From Actinomycetospora termitidis (lineage in GTDB: Bacteria; Actinomycetota; Actinomycetes; Mycobacteriales; Pseudonocardiaceae), in contig NZ_JASVWF010000001.1 in NCBI RefSeq assembly GCF_030286555.1, forward strand, positions 1,488,001-1,552,000: a stretch of 64,000 nt of DNA, in the 5' to 3' direction. Both the position numbers and the translations under genes were made by a program. This document shows positions 1-7,125 of the stretch, piece by piece; position 1 is the first letter of the stretch; each line of letters starts with the position of its first letter. The notes beneath the pieces are model-generated. The model ran no database searches, was not told where the DNA came from, and saw nothing but the letters and a program-made list of their open reading frames with translations.

Positions 1-537
1 ATGACCGGACTCGGCCGGCAGGCGGGCCTGGTCGACGAGAAGGGCCAGCTGCCCAACATCGGGCGCGCTCTCGTCGTCGAGGGAGCGGGCGCGGTCGCCG
101 GCGGGGCGGCGTCGTCGAGCTCGAACACGGTGTTCGTCGAGTCGGCCTCCGGCATCGCGAGCGGGGCCCGCACCGGCCTCGCGAACATCGTCACCGGCCT
201 GCTCTTCCTGGCCGCGATGTTCTTCACCCCGCTCTACGAGGTCGTGCCGGTCGAAGCGGCCGCGCCGGCGCTGGTCGTCGTCGGCGCGCTGATGATGGGC
301 GGGGTCCGTGACATCGAGTGGGGCGAGTTCCGGGTGGCCCTCCCGGTCTTCCTGACGATCGTGACGATGCCGTTCACGTACTCGATCGCCAACGGCATCG
401 GCGTCGGGTTCATCAGCTGGGTGGTGCTGCACGCCGCGACCGGGCGGGCGCGCACGATCCACCCGCTGATGTGGGTCGTGGCGGTCGCATTCCTGGCCTA
501 CTTCGCGGTCGGACCGATCCAGGCCGCGCTGGTGTGA
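1..537 (+). CDS. NCS2-family purine permease, C-terminal part
   Basis: This is the 3' end of an integral membrane nucleobase transporter of the NCS2 (AzgA-like adenine/guanine) family; about 178 residues are visible and the gene begins left of the window. The segment NTVFVESASGIASGARTGL is the conserved NCS2 stretch with the ESA(S/A)G substrate-site motif, followed by hydrophobic segments at about residues 60-78, 86-100, 115-140 and 155-175. The ATG at position 1 is probably internal, because full-length members are near 450-480 residues. The assignment to adenine/guanine rather than another purine is family-level inference. Confidence 0.85.
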   Translation: MTGLGRQAGLVDEKGQLPNIGRALVVEGAGAVAGGAASSSSNTVFVESASGIASGARTGLANIVTGLLFLAAMFFTPLYEVVPVEAAAPALVVVGALMMGGVRDIEWGEFRVALPVFLTIVTMPFTYSIANGIGVGFISWVVLHAATGRARTIHPLMWVVAVAFLAYFAVGPIQAALV

Positions 538-554
538 GCCGGTCGTCCCTCCGG

Positions 555-583
555 TTGACAGGCCGTCGGGGCGCCGGAACGGT
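555..583 (+). promoter_or_regulatory. Promoter of the sfnG leader transcript
   Basis: A perfect -35 box TTGACA lies at 555-560. It is followed after 17 nt by AACGGT at 578-583, which keeps the A and final T of an actinobacterial -10 box. The predicted start of transcription is about 590, only 1-2 nt before the leader-peptide ATG at 592, so the leader ORF would be essentially leaderless. This is read from sequence only. Confidence 0.5.
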
Positions 584-591
584 TGTGTCCG

Positions 592-672
592 ATGGGTATC
601 GGAGCCACCACGTTGACGCGCCGCCGGCACGTCGACTTCGGTCTGTGCTCCACCCAGGCGTGTCGAGGCTGA
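592..672 (+). CDS. Cys-containing leader peptide upstream of sfnG (putative attenuator uORF)
   Basis: This is a 26-residue ORF with the core LTRRRHVDFGLC and a second Cys three codons before the stop. The (L)TRR(R/L)HVDL core followed by Cys codons is the hallmark of short putative leader peptides found upstream of actinobacterial sulfur-assimilation genes. In mycobacteria, Cys-rich uORFs of this sort act as cysteine-responsive attenuators. Here the gene 56 bp downstream releases sulfite from dimethyl sulfone, which fits. The last codons (663-669, TCGAGGC) are complementary to 710-716 directly before the sfnG Shine-Dalgarno, so ribosome stalling could change access to it. The ORF is too short for ordinary gene callers. 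Confidence 0.6.
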   Translation: MGIGATTLTRRRHVDFGLCSTQACRG

Positions 673-728
673 ATCTCCACGCCCCCGTCGTCTCGCACCA
701 CTCCCGCACGCCTCGAGGAGGCACCCCC

Positions 729-1850
729 ATGTCCGTCGGCACCCCGTCCGACCCCCTGAAGTTCGCCTACTGGGTCCCCAACGTCTCCGGCGGCCTCGTC
801 ACCAGCGGCATCGAGCAGCGCACCGACTGGAACTGGGACTACAACCGCGAGACCGCGATCGCGGCCGAGAACTCGGGCTTCGAGTACGCGCTCTCGCAGG
901 TCCGCTACATGGCCAGCTACTCGGCCGAGTACCAGCACGAGTCCACGTCGCTGTCCCTCGCGATCATGATGGCCACCGAGCGCCTCAAGGTCATGGCCGC
1001 CGTGCACCCGGGCATGTGGCACCCCGGCGTGTTCGCCAACTTCGGCGCCACCGCCGACCACCTCACCGGCGGCCGGTTCGCGACGAACGTCGTGTCCGGC
1101 TGGTTCAAGGGCGAGTTCACCGCCTTCGGCGAGCCGTGGCTCGAGCACGATGAGCGCTACCGGCGCACCGAGGAGTTCATCGCCTGCCTCAAGGGCATCT
1201 GGGAGTCCGACAACTTCGAGTTCAAGGGCGACTTCTACCGCTTCCACGACTACTCGCTGAAGCCCAAGCCCCTGAACACCCCGGAGCGCCCGCACCCGGA
1301 GATCTTCCAGGGCGGGAACTCGACCGCGGCGCAGAAGATGGCCGGCCGCGTGTCGGACTGGTACTTCTCCAACGGCAAGGACTTCGACGGCGTCACCGAG
1401 CAGCTCGACGTCATCAACGCCGAGGCCGCCGCCCACGACCGGTCCGTGAAGTTCGGCCTGAACGGCTTCATGATCGTGCGGGACACCGAGACCGAGGCCC
1501 GCGACACCCTGCGCGAGATCGTCGACAAGGCGAACGTCGAGCAGGTCCAGGGCTTCCGCGACGCCGTGCAGCAGGCCGGGAAGTCGGCCTCCGACGGCAA
1601 GGGCATGTGGGCGGAGTCGTCGTTCGAGGACCTCGTCCAGTACAACGACGGGTTCAAGTCCCAGCTCATCGGCACCGCCGAGCAGGTCGCCGACCGCGTC
1701 ATCGAGTACAAGAAGCTCGGCGTCGACCTGAACCTCCTGTGCTTCCTGCACGTCAAGGAGGAGATCGAGCAGTTCGGCGAGAAGGTGCTGCCGATCATCC
1801 GCGAGAAGGAGGCCGAGCTGGCCGAGCGCCCGCTCGCCGCTCAGGCCTGA
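729..1850 (+). CDS. sfnG: FMNH2-dependent dimethyl sulfone monooxygenase
   Basis: This 373-residue cytosolic flavin monooxygenase of the bacterial luciferase-like superfamily oxidises dimethyl sulfone to methanesulfinate with FMNH2 and O2, allowing use of organosulfur when sulfate is scarce. The N-terminal motif FAYWVPNVSGGLV, the segment FATNVVSGWFKGEF and PEIFQGGNS match SfnG closely and separate it from alkanesulfonate monooxygenase SsuD. The ATG at 729 is preceded by AGGAGG at 716-721. The gene stands alone, with no flavin reductase adjacent, so the FMNH2 supplier must be encoded elsewhere. Regulation is probably through the upstream leader peptide. Confidence 0.9.
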   Translation: MSVGTPSDPLKFAYWVPNVSGGLVTSGIEQRTDWNWDYNRETAIAAENSGFEYALSQVRYMASYSAEYQHESTSLSLAIMMATERLKVMAAVHPGMWHPGVFANFGATADHLTGGRFATNVVSGWFKGEFTAFGEPWLEHDERYRRTEEFIACLKGIWESDNFEFKGDFYRFHDYSLKPKPLNTPERPHPEIFQGGNSTAAQKMAGRVSDWYFSNGKDFDGVTEQLDVINAEAAAHDRSVKFGLNGFMIVRDTETEARDTLREIVDKANVEQVQGFRDAVQQAGKSASDGKGMWAESSFEDLVQYNDGFKSQLIGTAEQVADRVIEYKKLGVDLNLLCFLHVKEEIEQFGEKVLPIIREKEAELAERPLAAQA

Positions 1851-2332
1851 GTCGTCGGCCGGGCCGTCCGTCGGGCGGCCCGGCCGAGCCGGATCGCGTA
1901 GACCACCGCGCTGCCCAGGAACAGCACGCCGGTGACGAGCAGCCAGTTCTCGAGGATCCCGGCGGTGCCGAGGCCGGAGGTGAACCGCAGCGCGTCCTCG
2001 CCGTGGCTCGTGATCGTCGGCAGGTAGATCAGCCCGAGCACCGCTGACCCCAGGACCGGCGCCCGCACGTGGTTGACCGCGGGGACGAGCACCGGCCGGT
2101 CGGCCCGTCGCCGGGCCCACCGGGCGAGGCGCAACGGCTGGTCGGCCAGGGCGTACAGCGGGTAGAGCACCAGGTCGTGCCCGATCACGGCGCCGAGGAA
2201 CCAGATCAGCAGCGCGAGCCAGCTCGGGTCCTCCCACAGCATCGACACCACGTAGCCGACGAGTGCGAAGCACGCGACCAGCACGAGCAGGTGCAGCGGG
2301 TTCGCGCCGTACAGACGCCGCCACACCGTCAT
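1841..2332 (-). CDS. Small membrane protein, partner of the molybdopterin oxidoreductase
   Basis: A 163-residue protein with about four hydrophobic segments (near residues 11-30, 35-58, 95-112 and 120-145) and His residues between them, for example in GAVIGHDLVLYPLY. I do not recognise a named family. Its ATG overlaps the stop of the upstream oxidoreductase in the sequence ATGA, so the two are translationally coupled and probably form one complex. It could anchor or pass electrons for the haem/molybdopterin protein; that role is inference from the operon. Its 3' end overlaps the end of sfnG by 10 bp on the opposite strand. Confidence 0.7.
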   Translation of the reverse strand: MTVWRRLYGANPLHLLVLVACFALVGYVVSMLWEDPSWLALLIWFLGAVIGHDLVLYPLYALADQPLRLARWARRRADRPVLVPAVNHVRAPVLGSAVLGLIYLPTITSHGEDALRFTSGLGTAGILENWLLVTGVLFLGSAVVYAIRLGRAARRTARPTTQA

Positions 2333-3762
2333 GCCGTCCTCCTCCTGAAGTCGATCGACGCGACCCACTTCGTGTTGTGCACCCCGGGCAGCGCCGGGAC
2401 GATCACCCGGGCCGGGAAGCCGTGGTCGGGCGACAGGTCGGCCAGCGGTCCGCCGTCGTCGTCGCCGACCCGCAGCGCGAGCAGCGAGTCGGGGTCCAGG
2501 ACCTGGTTCGACTGCAACGTCGCGCGGGCGAAGGCCCCGGAGGTCTCCACCGACTGCACGAACGCGTTGTCCGGGGCCGGCACGCCGGCGAGGGCCGCGA
2601 GGTCGCGCAGGCGCACCCCGCTCCACGTCCGGGTCGTCGACCAGCCCTCGACGCACGCGATCGGCAGGACCGCGGTGTGCTGGGGCATGGCCGCGAGGTC
2701 GGCGCGGCTCAACGAGACCTCACCGGAGCCGCCGGTCAGCCGCAGTCGCCACCCGTCGCCCAGGGCCACCGGGTCGATGCCCGAGCCGGCCAGCGTGCGG
2801 TTGATCTGGAAGTCGTTCGGCCCGTCGCCGTAGGACTGCCCGCGCGGGGAGAGCACGGCGAGTGGCCGCAGGGCGTCCCAGGTCTGGCCGATGCTCAGCA
2901 CCCCGACCAAGGCCGACCCGCCCCCGACGAGCCCGAGCAGCCCCCGTCGGGACAGGGTCGGCCGGCCCGGGGCGACCGGGGCGAGACCGTGCGCGTCCAC
3001 CGGCTCGGGCTCGGTGGTGGCGGGGGAGTCGTGCAGCCAGCGGTCGAAGGCCCCGCTGCCGTGCGGCCCCCGCCGCAGTGCGCGGACCATCGTCGGGAAC
3101 TTCAGGACGACGTGGGCGACGAAGCCGCCGATGAACACCCACGCCCCGTAGTAGTGCGCGGTGTAGAAGCCGAAGCCCCACGAGTAGTCGTACTGGGAGT
3201 TCATCAGGCCGGTGACGAACTCGAACAGGATGCCGCCGACCAGCGCGAGCAGCGAGACGCGTTCCAGCAGCTGCGCGACGCTGGTCACCGGGGGCCAGGC
3301 GAAGAGCTTCGGCACCACCGACCAGAGCTTCGCCAGGACGATCGGCGTCAGCACCATCCCGCCGACGACGTGCAGGCCCTGGGTCAGCCGGTAGAACCAC
3401 GACGGATCCGTGGGCCAGTCGAAGAACGGCAGGTGCAGTCCGCCGACGTCGGCCGGGATCGCCTGCCCGAACTGCGGGCCGTAGGCGATGTAGGACATCA
3501 GTCCGGTCAGGACGACGACCGTCAGCCCGACCAGCAGCACCGCGCCGAACACGGACGTCAGCCACGTGCCGCGCAACGGGCTGCGCCACGTCCTCGGGTG
3601 GAACGGCGGGGGCACCGGGATGCGCCCCAACCCGCGCCACAACGCCGTCGGGAACCCGTACTCCGGCTCCGGGGCGCGCCGCTCGTTCTCCCGTCCGTCC
3701 CCGTCGAGGGTCTCCGGAGGGTCCGCCCCTGCCGCGGGGCCCGTGGTGCCGGCCGTGGTCAT
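2329..3762 (-). CDS. Membrane cytochrome b / molybdopterin-dependent (sulfite-oxidase-like) oxidoreductase fusion
   Basis: A 477-residue two-part protein. Residues about 65-230 form a four-helix cytochrome-b-like membrane domain with candidate haem ligands His131, His203 and His217. A fifth hydrophobic segment at 275-293 follows SRRG, resembling a Tat-type signal anchor. Residues about 315-477 are a sulfite-oxidase-type molybdopterin-binding domain with the cofactor Cys in PIACVEGWS (Cys370). It probably oxidises or reduces a small substrate outside the membrane and exchanges electrons with haem; the substrate is not predictable. It is divergent from a TetR gene 44 bp away, with an operator-like palindrome between them. 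Confidence 0.8.
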   Translation of the reverse strand: MTTAGTTGPAAGADPPETLDGDGRENERRAPEPEYGFPTALWRGLGRIPVPPPFHPRTWRSPLRGTWLTSVFGAVLLVGLTVVVLTGLMSYIAYGPQFGQAIPADVGGLHLPFFDWPTDPSWFYRLTQGLHVVGGMVLTPIVLAKLWSVVPKLFAWPPVTSVAQLLERVSLLALVGGILFEFVTGLMNSQYDYSWGFGFYTAHYYGAWVFIGGFVAHVVLKFPTMVRALRRGPHGSGAFDRWLHDSPATTEPEPVDAHGLAPVAPGRPTLSRRGLLGLVGGGSALVGVLSIGQTWDALRPLAVLSPRGQSYGDGPNDFQINRTLAGSGIDPVALGDGWRLRLTGGSGEVSLSRADLAAMPQHTAVLPIACVEGWSTTRTWSGVRLRDLAALAGVPAPDNAFVQSVETSGAFARATLQSNQVLDPDSLLALRVGDDDGGPLADLSPDHGFPARVIVPALPGVHNTKWVASIDFRRRTA

Positions 3763-3782
3763 CGGGGGAGCCTAGCGCAGAC

Positions 3783-3800
3783 TGGACCGATCGGTACAAT
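3783..3800. promoter_or_regulatory. TetR-type operator and -10 box between the oxidoreductase and tetR
   Basis: A perfect 10-bp palindrome ACCGATCGGT lies at 3786-3795 and its flanks extend the symmetry (TG at 3783-3784, CA at 3797-3798). It overlaps TACAAT at 3795-3800, a good -10 box that ends 6 nt before the GTG of the TetR gene, implying a leaderless, autoregulated transcript. Binding there would also block the divergent oxidoreductase promoter. Confidence 0.6.
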
Positions 3801-3806
3801 CGACGC

Positions 3807-4400
3807 GTGACCGTCGAGGAGGCGTCCGGGCCGCCGACCGCCCGCGGCCGGCGGAGCCGGGAGGCCATCGTCGCCGCCGCGGCCGAGCTCATGGAGGCGC
3901 GCGGGATCGCGGCCACCGGGATCGGTGACGTGCTGCGGGCGAGCGGGACGGGGAAGTCGCAGCTCTACCACTACTTCGACGGGAAGTCCGATCTCGTGCT
4001 GGCCGTGATCGACCACCAGCTCGAGCGGGTCCTCGCCGCCCAGCCCGCCCTCGCCGGGCACGACGTCCGGGCGTGGGCGGCCTCGTTGTGGGAGCTGCAC
4101 CGGGACGGGGGCGGCCCGTTCCCCTGCCCGCTCGGGGTGTTCAGCAGCCAGGTCGACGACGACGAGCGCTGGCGCGCCCACCAGTCCGGTGCGTTCGCGC
4201 GATGGCAGGAGCGGATCGCCGGTCTGCTCGCCCGGGGGCAGGCGGCGGGCAACGTCGACCCGACGCGCGAGCCGGCCGACCTGGCCGTCGTCGTCCTCGC
4301 GGCCGTGCAGGGCGGGCTCATGCTCGCCCGGCTCCACCGGGACCTCCACGTCCTCGACCTCGCTCTCGGGGCCGCCGTCGATCTCGTGCGCGCCGGCTGA
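3807..4400 (+). CDS. TetR/AcrR-family transcriptional repressor
   Basis: A 197-residue regulator. Residues about 15-60 form a TetR-type helix-turn-helix, with the typical GTGKSQLYHYFDGKSDLV recognition-helix region. The C-terminal part (GPFPCPLGVFSSQV and following) resembles the LmrA/YxaF subgroup. The GTG at 3807 follows TACAAT by 6 nt and fits leaderless translation. It lies head-to-head with the cytochrome b/molybdopterin oxidoreductase, which is its likely target besides itself. The inducing ligand is unknown. Confidence 0.85.
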   Translation: MTVEEASGPPTARGRRSREAIVAAAAELMEARGIAATGIGDVLRASGTGKSQLYHYFDGKSDLVLAVIDHQLERVLAAQPALAGHDVRAWAASLWELHRDGGGPFPCPLGVFSSQVDDDERWRAHQSGAFARWQERIAGLLARGQAAGNVDPTREPADLAVVVLAAVQGGLMLARLHRDLHVLDLALGAAVDLVRAG

Positions 4401-4501
4401 GACGTCGCTCGCGGCGGGCGGTCACGTGGGTGTCCGGACGAGAACGGGTACCGGTTCGGTGGGTGGACGACCGTGCACTCTCACCGAGCGAGGAGGCCCG
4501 C

Positions 4502-4720
4502 GTGGCGGACAACATCTACCGCAAGACCGAGATCGTCGGGACGTCGGAGAAGGGTGTCGACGACGCGATCTCGGGTGCCATCAAGCGCGCGGCGGAGACC
4601 CTCCGTCAGATCGGCTGGTTCGAGGTCAAGGAGATCCGCGGCCACGTGGAGGACGGCAAGATCCAGCACTACCAGGTGACGATCACCGTCGGCTTCGCCC
4701 TCGAGGACACCAAGTCGTAG
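4502..4720 (+). CDS. Dodecin family flavin-binding protein
   Basis: A 72-residue protein matching dodecins (for example IYRKTEIVGTSEKGVDDAI, GWFEVKEIRGHV and QVTITVGFALED). Dodecins assemble as hollow dodecamers that store and quench flavins such as FMN, FAD or riboflavin in the cytosol. The GTG start at 4502 is preceded by GGAGG at about 4490-4494. The flavin-contacting aromatic residue (W in GWFEV) is present. The gene is monocistronic between tetR and an MFS gene and is followed by a terminator-like hairpin. Confidence 0.9.
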   Translation: MADNIYRKTEIVGTSEKGVDDAISGAIKRAAETLRQIGWFEVKEIRGHVEDGKIQHYQVTITVGFALEDTKS

Positions 4721-4727
4721 CCGGTCC

Positions 4728-4766
4728 GGGTCGGCGGTCCCCGGTGTGAATCCGGGGGCCGGACCC
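4728..4766 (+). terminator. Terminator-like hairpin after the dodecin gene
   Basis: CCCCGG at 4739-4744 pairs with CCGGGG at 4752-4757 across a 7-nt loop, and GGGTC at 4728-4732 pairs with GACCC at 4762-4766 outside it. There is no T-run, as is usual for actinobacterial terminators. It begins 8 nt after the dodecin stop. Confidence 0.45.
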
Positions 4767-4803
4767 AGGATCGTTAGGTAAACTCACGACACGTGATGAC
4801 CCG

Positions 4804-6042
4804 GTGACCGCCCCGGCGACGATGTTCGCCTCACTGCGCGTGCGCAACTACCGGCTCTTCGCGGCCGGACAGGTCGTCTCCCTGGTCGGCACGTGGATGC
4901 AGCGCGTCGCCCAGGACTGGCTGGTCCTCAACCTCTCGGGCGGGAGCCCGGTCGCCCTCGGCGTCGCCGCCGCCCTGCAGTTCGGGCCGACGCTGCTGCT
5001 CTCGCTGGCCGGCGGCGCGATCGCCGACCGCTACGACAAGCGCCGCATCCTCATGGGCCTGCAGCTCGGCATGGGCGCGTGCGCGCTGGCGCTCGGCCTG
5101 CTCGACGTCACCGGCACCGCGACGCTCGGCATCGTCTACGTGCTGTGCTTCCTGCTCGGCTGCTTCTCCGCCGTCGACGCGCCGGTGCGGCAGTCGTTCG
5201 CCGGGGAGATGGTCGGGCCCGACTCGCTGACCAACGCCGTCGCGCTGAACTCGATGACGTTCAACACCGCCCGGATCGTCGGGCCGGCGGTGGCGGGCCT
5301 CATGATCGCGGCGGTCGGCACCGGCTGGGTCTTCCTGGTCAACTGCGCGACCTTCGCCGCGGTGCTGACCGGTCTCGCGCTGATGCGGCCGGCGGAGATG
5401 TTCCCCTACGAGCGCGCCGGCCGGGCCAGGGGTGCGGTGCGCGACGGGTTGCGCGAGGTCCGCCGCCGACCCGATCTCATCCTGCTGCTGACCGTGGTCT
5501 TCTTCGTCTCCACGTTCGGCATCAACTTCTTCATGACCCTCGCGATCACCGCCCGCCTGGTCTTCGGGCGGGGCGCCGAGTCGTACGGCCTGCTGACCTC
5601 CGCCCTCGCCGTCGGCTGCCTGCTCGGGACGTTTGTCGCCGCGCGCCGGGTCGGGCGGCCGCGGATGCGCACCGTGCTGATCGCGGGCCTGTTCTTCGGC
5701 GTCGCGGAGCTCTTCACCGGCGTGATGCCGACGTACCTGCTCACCGCGCTGCTGTTGATCCCGACCGGGCTCGGCCAGCTCGTCTTCACGACGGCGGCCA
5801 ACTCGGCCGTGCAGCTGGGCGTCTCCGAGTCGATGCGCGGCCGCGTCATGGGTCTGTACATCCTCGTGCTGCTCGGCGGGACCCCGCTCGGCGGTCCGGT
5901 GCTGGGCTGGATGGCCGACGCCTGGGGCGGCCGCGCGCCGCTGGTGGTCGGCGGGGCGTTGACCGTGCTGACGGTGCTCGTCGCGGCGGGGGTGCTGGTC
6001 TGGCAGGCGCGCCGGTCCCGGGTGGCGGCGGAACCGGCCTGA
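4804..6042 (+). CDS. MFS transporter (EntS-like, MFS_3 type)
   Basis: A 412-residue major facilitator with about 12 hydrophobic segments. It has the motif GGAIADRYDKRRIL in the first cytoplasmic loop (MFS motif A) and SMRGRVMGLYILV in the second half, typical of the EntS/MFS_3 exporter group. The substrate is unknown; a drug or small metabolite is likely. The GTG at 4804 is the first in-frame start; the nearby ATG at 4797 is out of frame. A second transporter of the same group lies at 14948. Confidence 0.8.
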   Translation: MTAPATMFASLRVRNYRLFAAGQVVSLVGTWMQRVAQDWLVLNLSGGSPVALGVAAALQFGPTLLLSLAGGAIADRYDKRRILMGLQLGMGACALALGLLDVTGTATLGIVYVLCFLLGCFSAVDAPVRQSFAGEMVGPDSLTNAVALNSMTFNTARIVGPAVAGLMIAAVGTGWVFLVNCATFAAVLTGLALMRPAEMFPYERAGRARGAVRDGLREVRRRPDLILLLTVVFFVSTFGINFFMTLAITARLVFGRGAESYGLLTSALAVGCLLGTFVAARRVGRPRMRTVLIAGLFFGVAELFTGVMPTYLLTALLLIPTGLGQLVFTTAANSAVQLGVSESMRGRVMGLYILVLLGGTPLGGPVLGWMADAWGGRAPLVVGGALTVLTVLVAAGVLVWQARRSRVAAEPA

Positions 6043-6084
6043 CGGCGCCCGTCCGGGGTCGCCGGGACAGCCGGTCCCCCGGTT

Positions 6085-6152
6085 CATGATCCATATCCGG
6101 GCGGCAGAACGCCCGCGTGGTGGGCCACTCTGCCGCCCGGAAGTGGATCATG
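6085..6152. repeat. Large imperfect inverted repeat (24-nt arms)
   Basis: Arms 6085-6108 and 6129-6152 match in 22 of 24 positions as inverted copies, separated by a 20-nt loop. The conserved part of each arm contains the 13 bases CCGGGCGGCAGA plus CATGATCCA. It lies in the gap between the MFS transporter and the DUF559 gene and could act as a two-way terminator or be a dispersed palindromic repeat. Confidence 0.7.
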
Positions 6153-6200
6153 GTCGTACGAACGTGGATCCGGACGGCCCGGCGGTGCGTCGGACGAGGT

Positions 6201-7121
6201 GTGAGCACCCGTGAAGCGACCCGACGTCAGGAAGCCCGACTACGCGCCCTGCTGCGCCGTCAGGACGGGGTGATCGCCCTCGCGCAGGCGATCGCCCACG
6301 GGATCAGCGCGAAGACCGTCCGGCGACTGGTGGCCTCGGGGCGCTGGCGACGGTTGGCGCACTGCGTCTACCAGGACGCGACGCACGAGAACACCCTCCG
6401 AGCACGCGTGCGGGCGGTGATGCTGTCCCTCGGGGACCACGCCGTGCTCGTGGGTGAGGCCGCCGCCTGGTGGTGGGGACTCCAGGACCAGGCGCCGACG
6501 CGGATCGAGGTGGCCGTCGGGCACGACTGCCACCGACGGCCGCGGCCCGACACGATCCTGATCCGACGGACCGTCCCGGACCGCGAGTGCGGCCGGCGGG
6601 ACGGGCTGCGCGTCACGACGGTGGCCGCGACCGTCCTCGACGCCGCCGCCGTGCTCGGCACGGACCGAGGGGCGCGCCTGATGGACCGTGCGCTGCAACG
6701 CGGACGGGTGTCACTCGAGACCCTGCGTCGGCTGCAGGTGCGCCGGTCCGGTCGCCGTGGAGCTCCGATCACCGCCCGGTTGATCGCACTCGCGAGCGGT
6801 GGTGCCGTCTCCGAGGCCGAGCGCCTCGTACAGAGTGTCCTGCTGCTGGCCGGGATCCTCGGTTGGGTCGCGAACTTCCCGATCGACGTCCCCGGGTACG
6901 GGCGGGCACGGGTCGACCTGGCGTTCCGCGAGCAGAAGGTGATCGTCGAGGTCGACGGGTGGGCCTACCACCGGGGCCTGCGCGCGTTCCTGATCGACGG
7001 CCCCCGGCAGACCGCGTTGACCGCCGCCGGGTGGGTCGTCGTCCGGACGCACTGGTACGAGCTCACCGAGGACCCGCAGGTGTTCGTCGACGCCCTCGGC
7101 AAGGTCCTCGCCGCGCGCTGA
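6201..7121 (+). CDS. AbiEi-type/DUF559 domain protein (orphan)
   Basis: A 306-residue protein. The N-terminus (about residues 1-55, LAQAIAHGISAKTVRRLVASGRWRRL) is the winged-helix antitoxin domain seen in AbiEi proteins. The C-terminus (about 215-306) contains a DUF559/Vsr-like nuclease fold with KVIVEVDGWAYH and a following arginine. No AbiEii toxin gene is adjacent, so a type IV toxin-antitoxin role cannot be claimed; orphans of this architecture are common in actinomycetes. The GTG at 6201 gives the conserved N-terminus; upstream in-frame codons overlap the inverted repeat. Confidence 0.75.
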   Translation: MSTREATRRQEARLRALLRRQDGVIALAQAIAHGISAKTVRRLVASGRWRRLAHCVYQDATHENTLRARVRAVMLSLGDHAVLVGEAAAWWWGLQDQAPTRIEVAVGHDCHRRPRPDTILIRRTVPDRECGRRDGLRVTTVAATVLDAAAVLGTDRGARLMDRALQRGRVSLETLRRLQVRRSGRRGAPITARLIALASGGAVSEAERLVQSVLLLAGILGWVANFPIDVPGYGRARVDLAFREQKVIVEVDGWAYHRGLRAFLIDGPRQTALTAAGWVVVRTHWYELTEDPQVFVDALGKVLAAR

Positions 7122-7125
7122 CGAC

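Noticed and set aside
2263-3810. 515-residue plus-strand frame over the oxidoreductase
   Set aside because: Low-complexity Arg/Gly/Ala composition typical of antisense shadow ORFs; the minus-strand gene has clear domains.
6201-7121. Type IV toxin-antitoxin system based on the AbiEi domain
   Set aside because: No AbiEii toxin gene lies next to it, and the C-terminus is a DUF559 nuclease-like domain.
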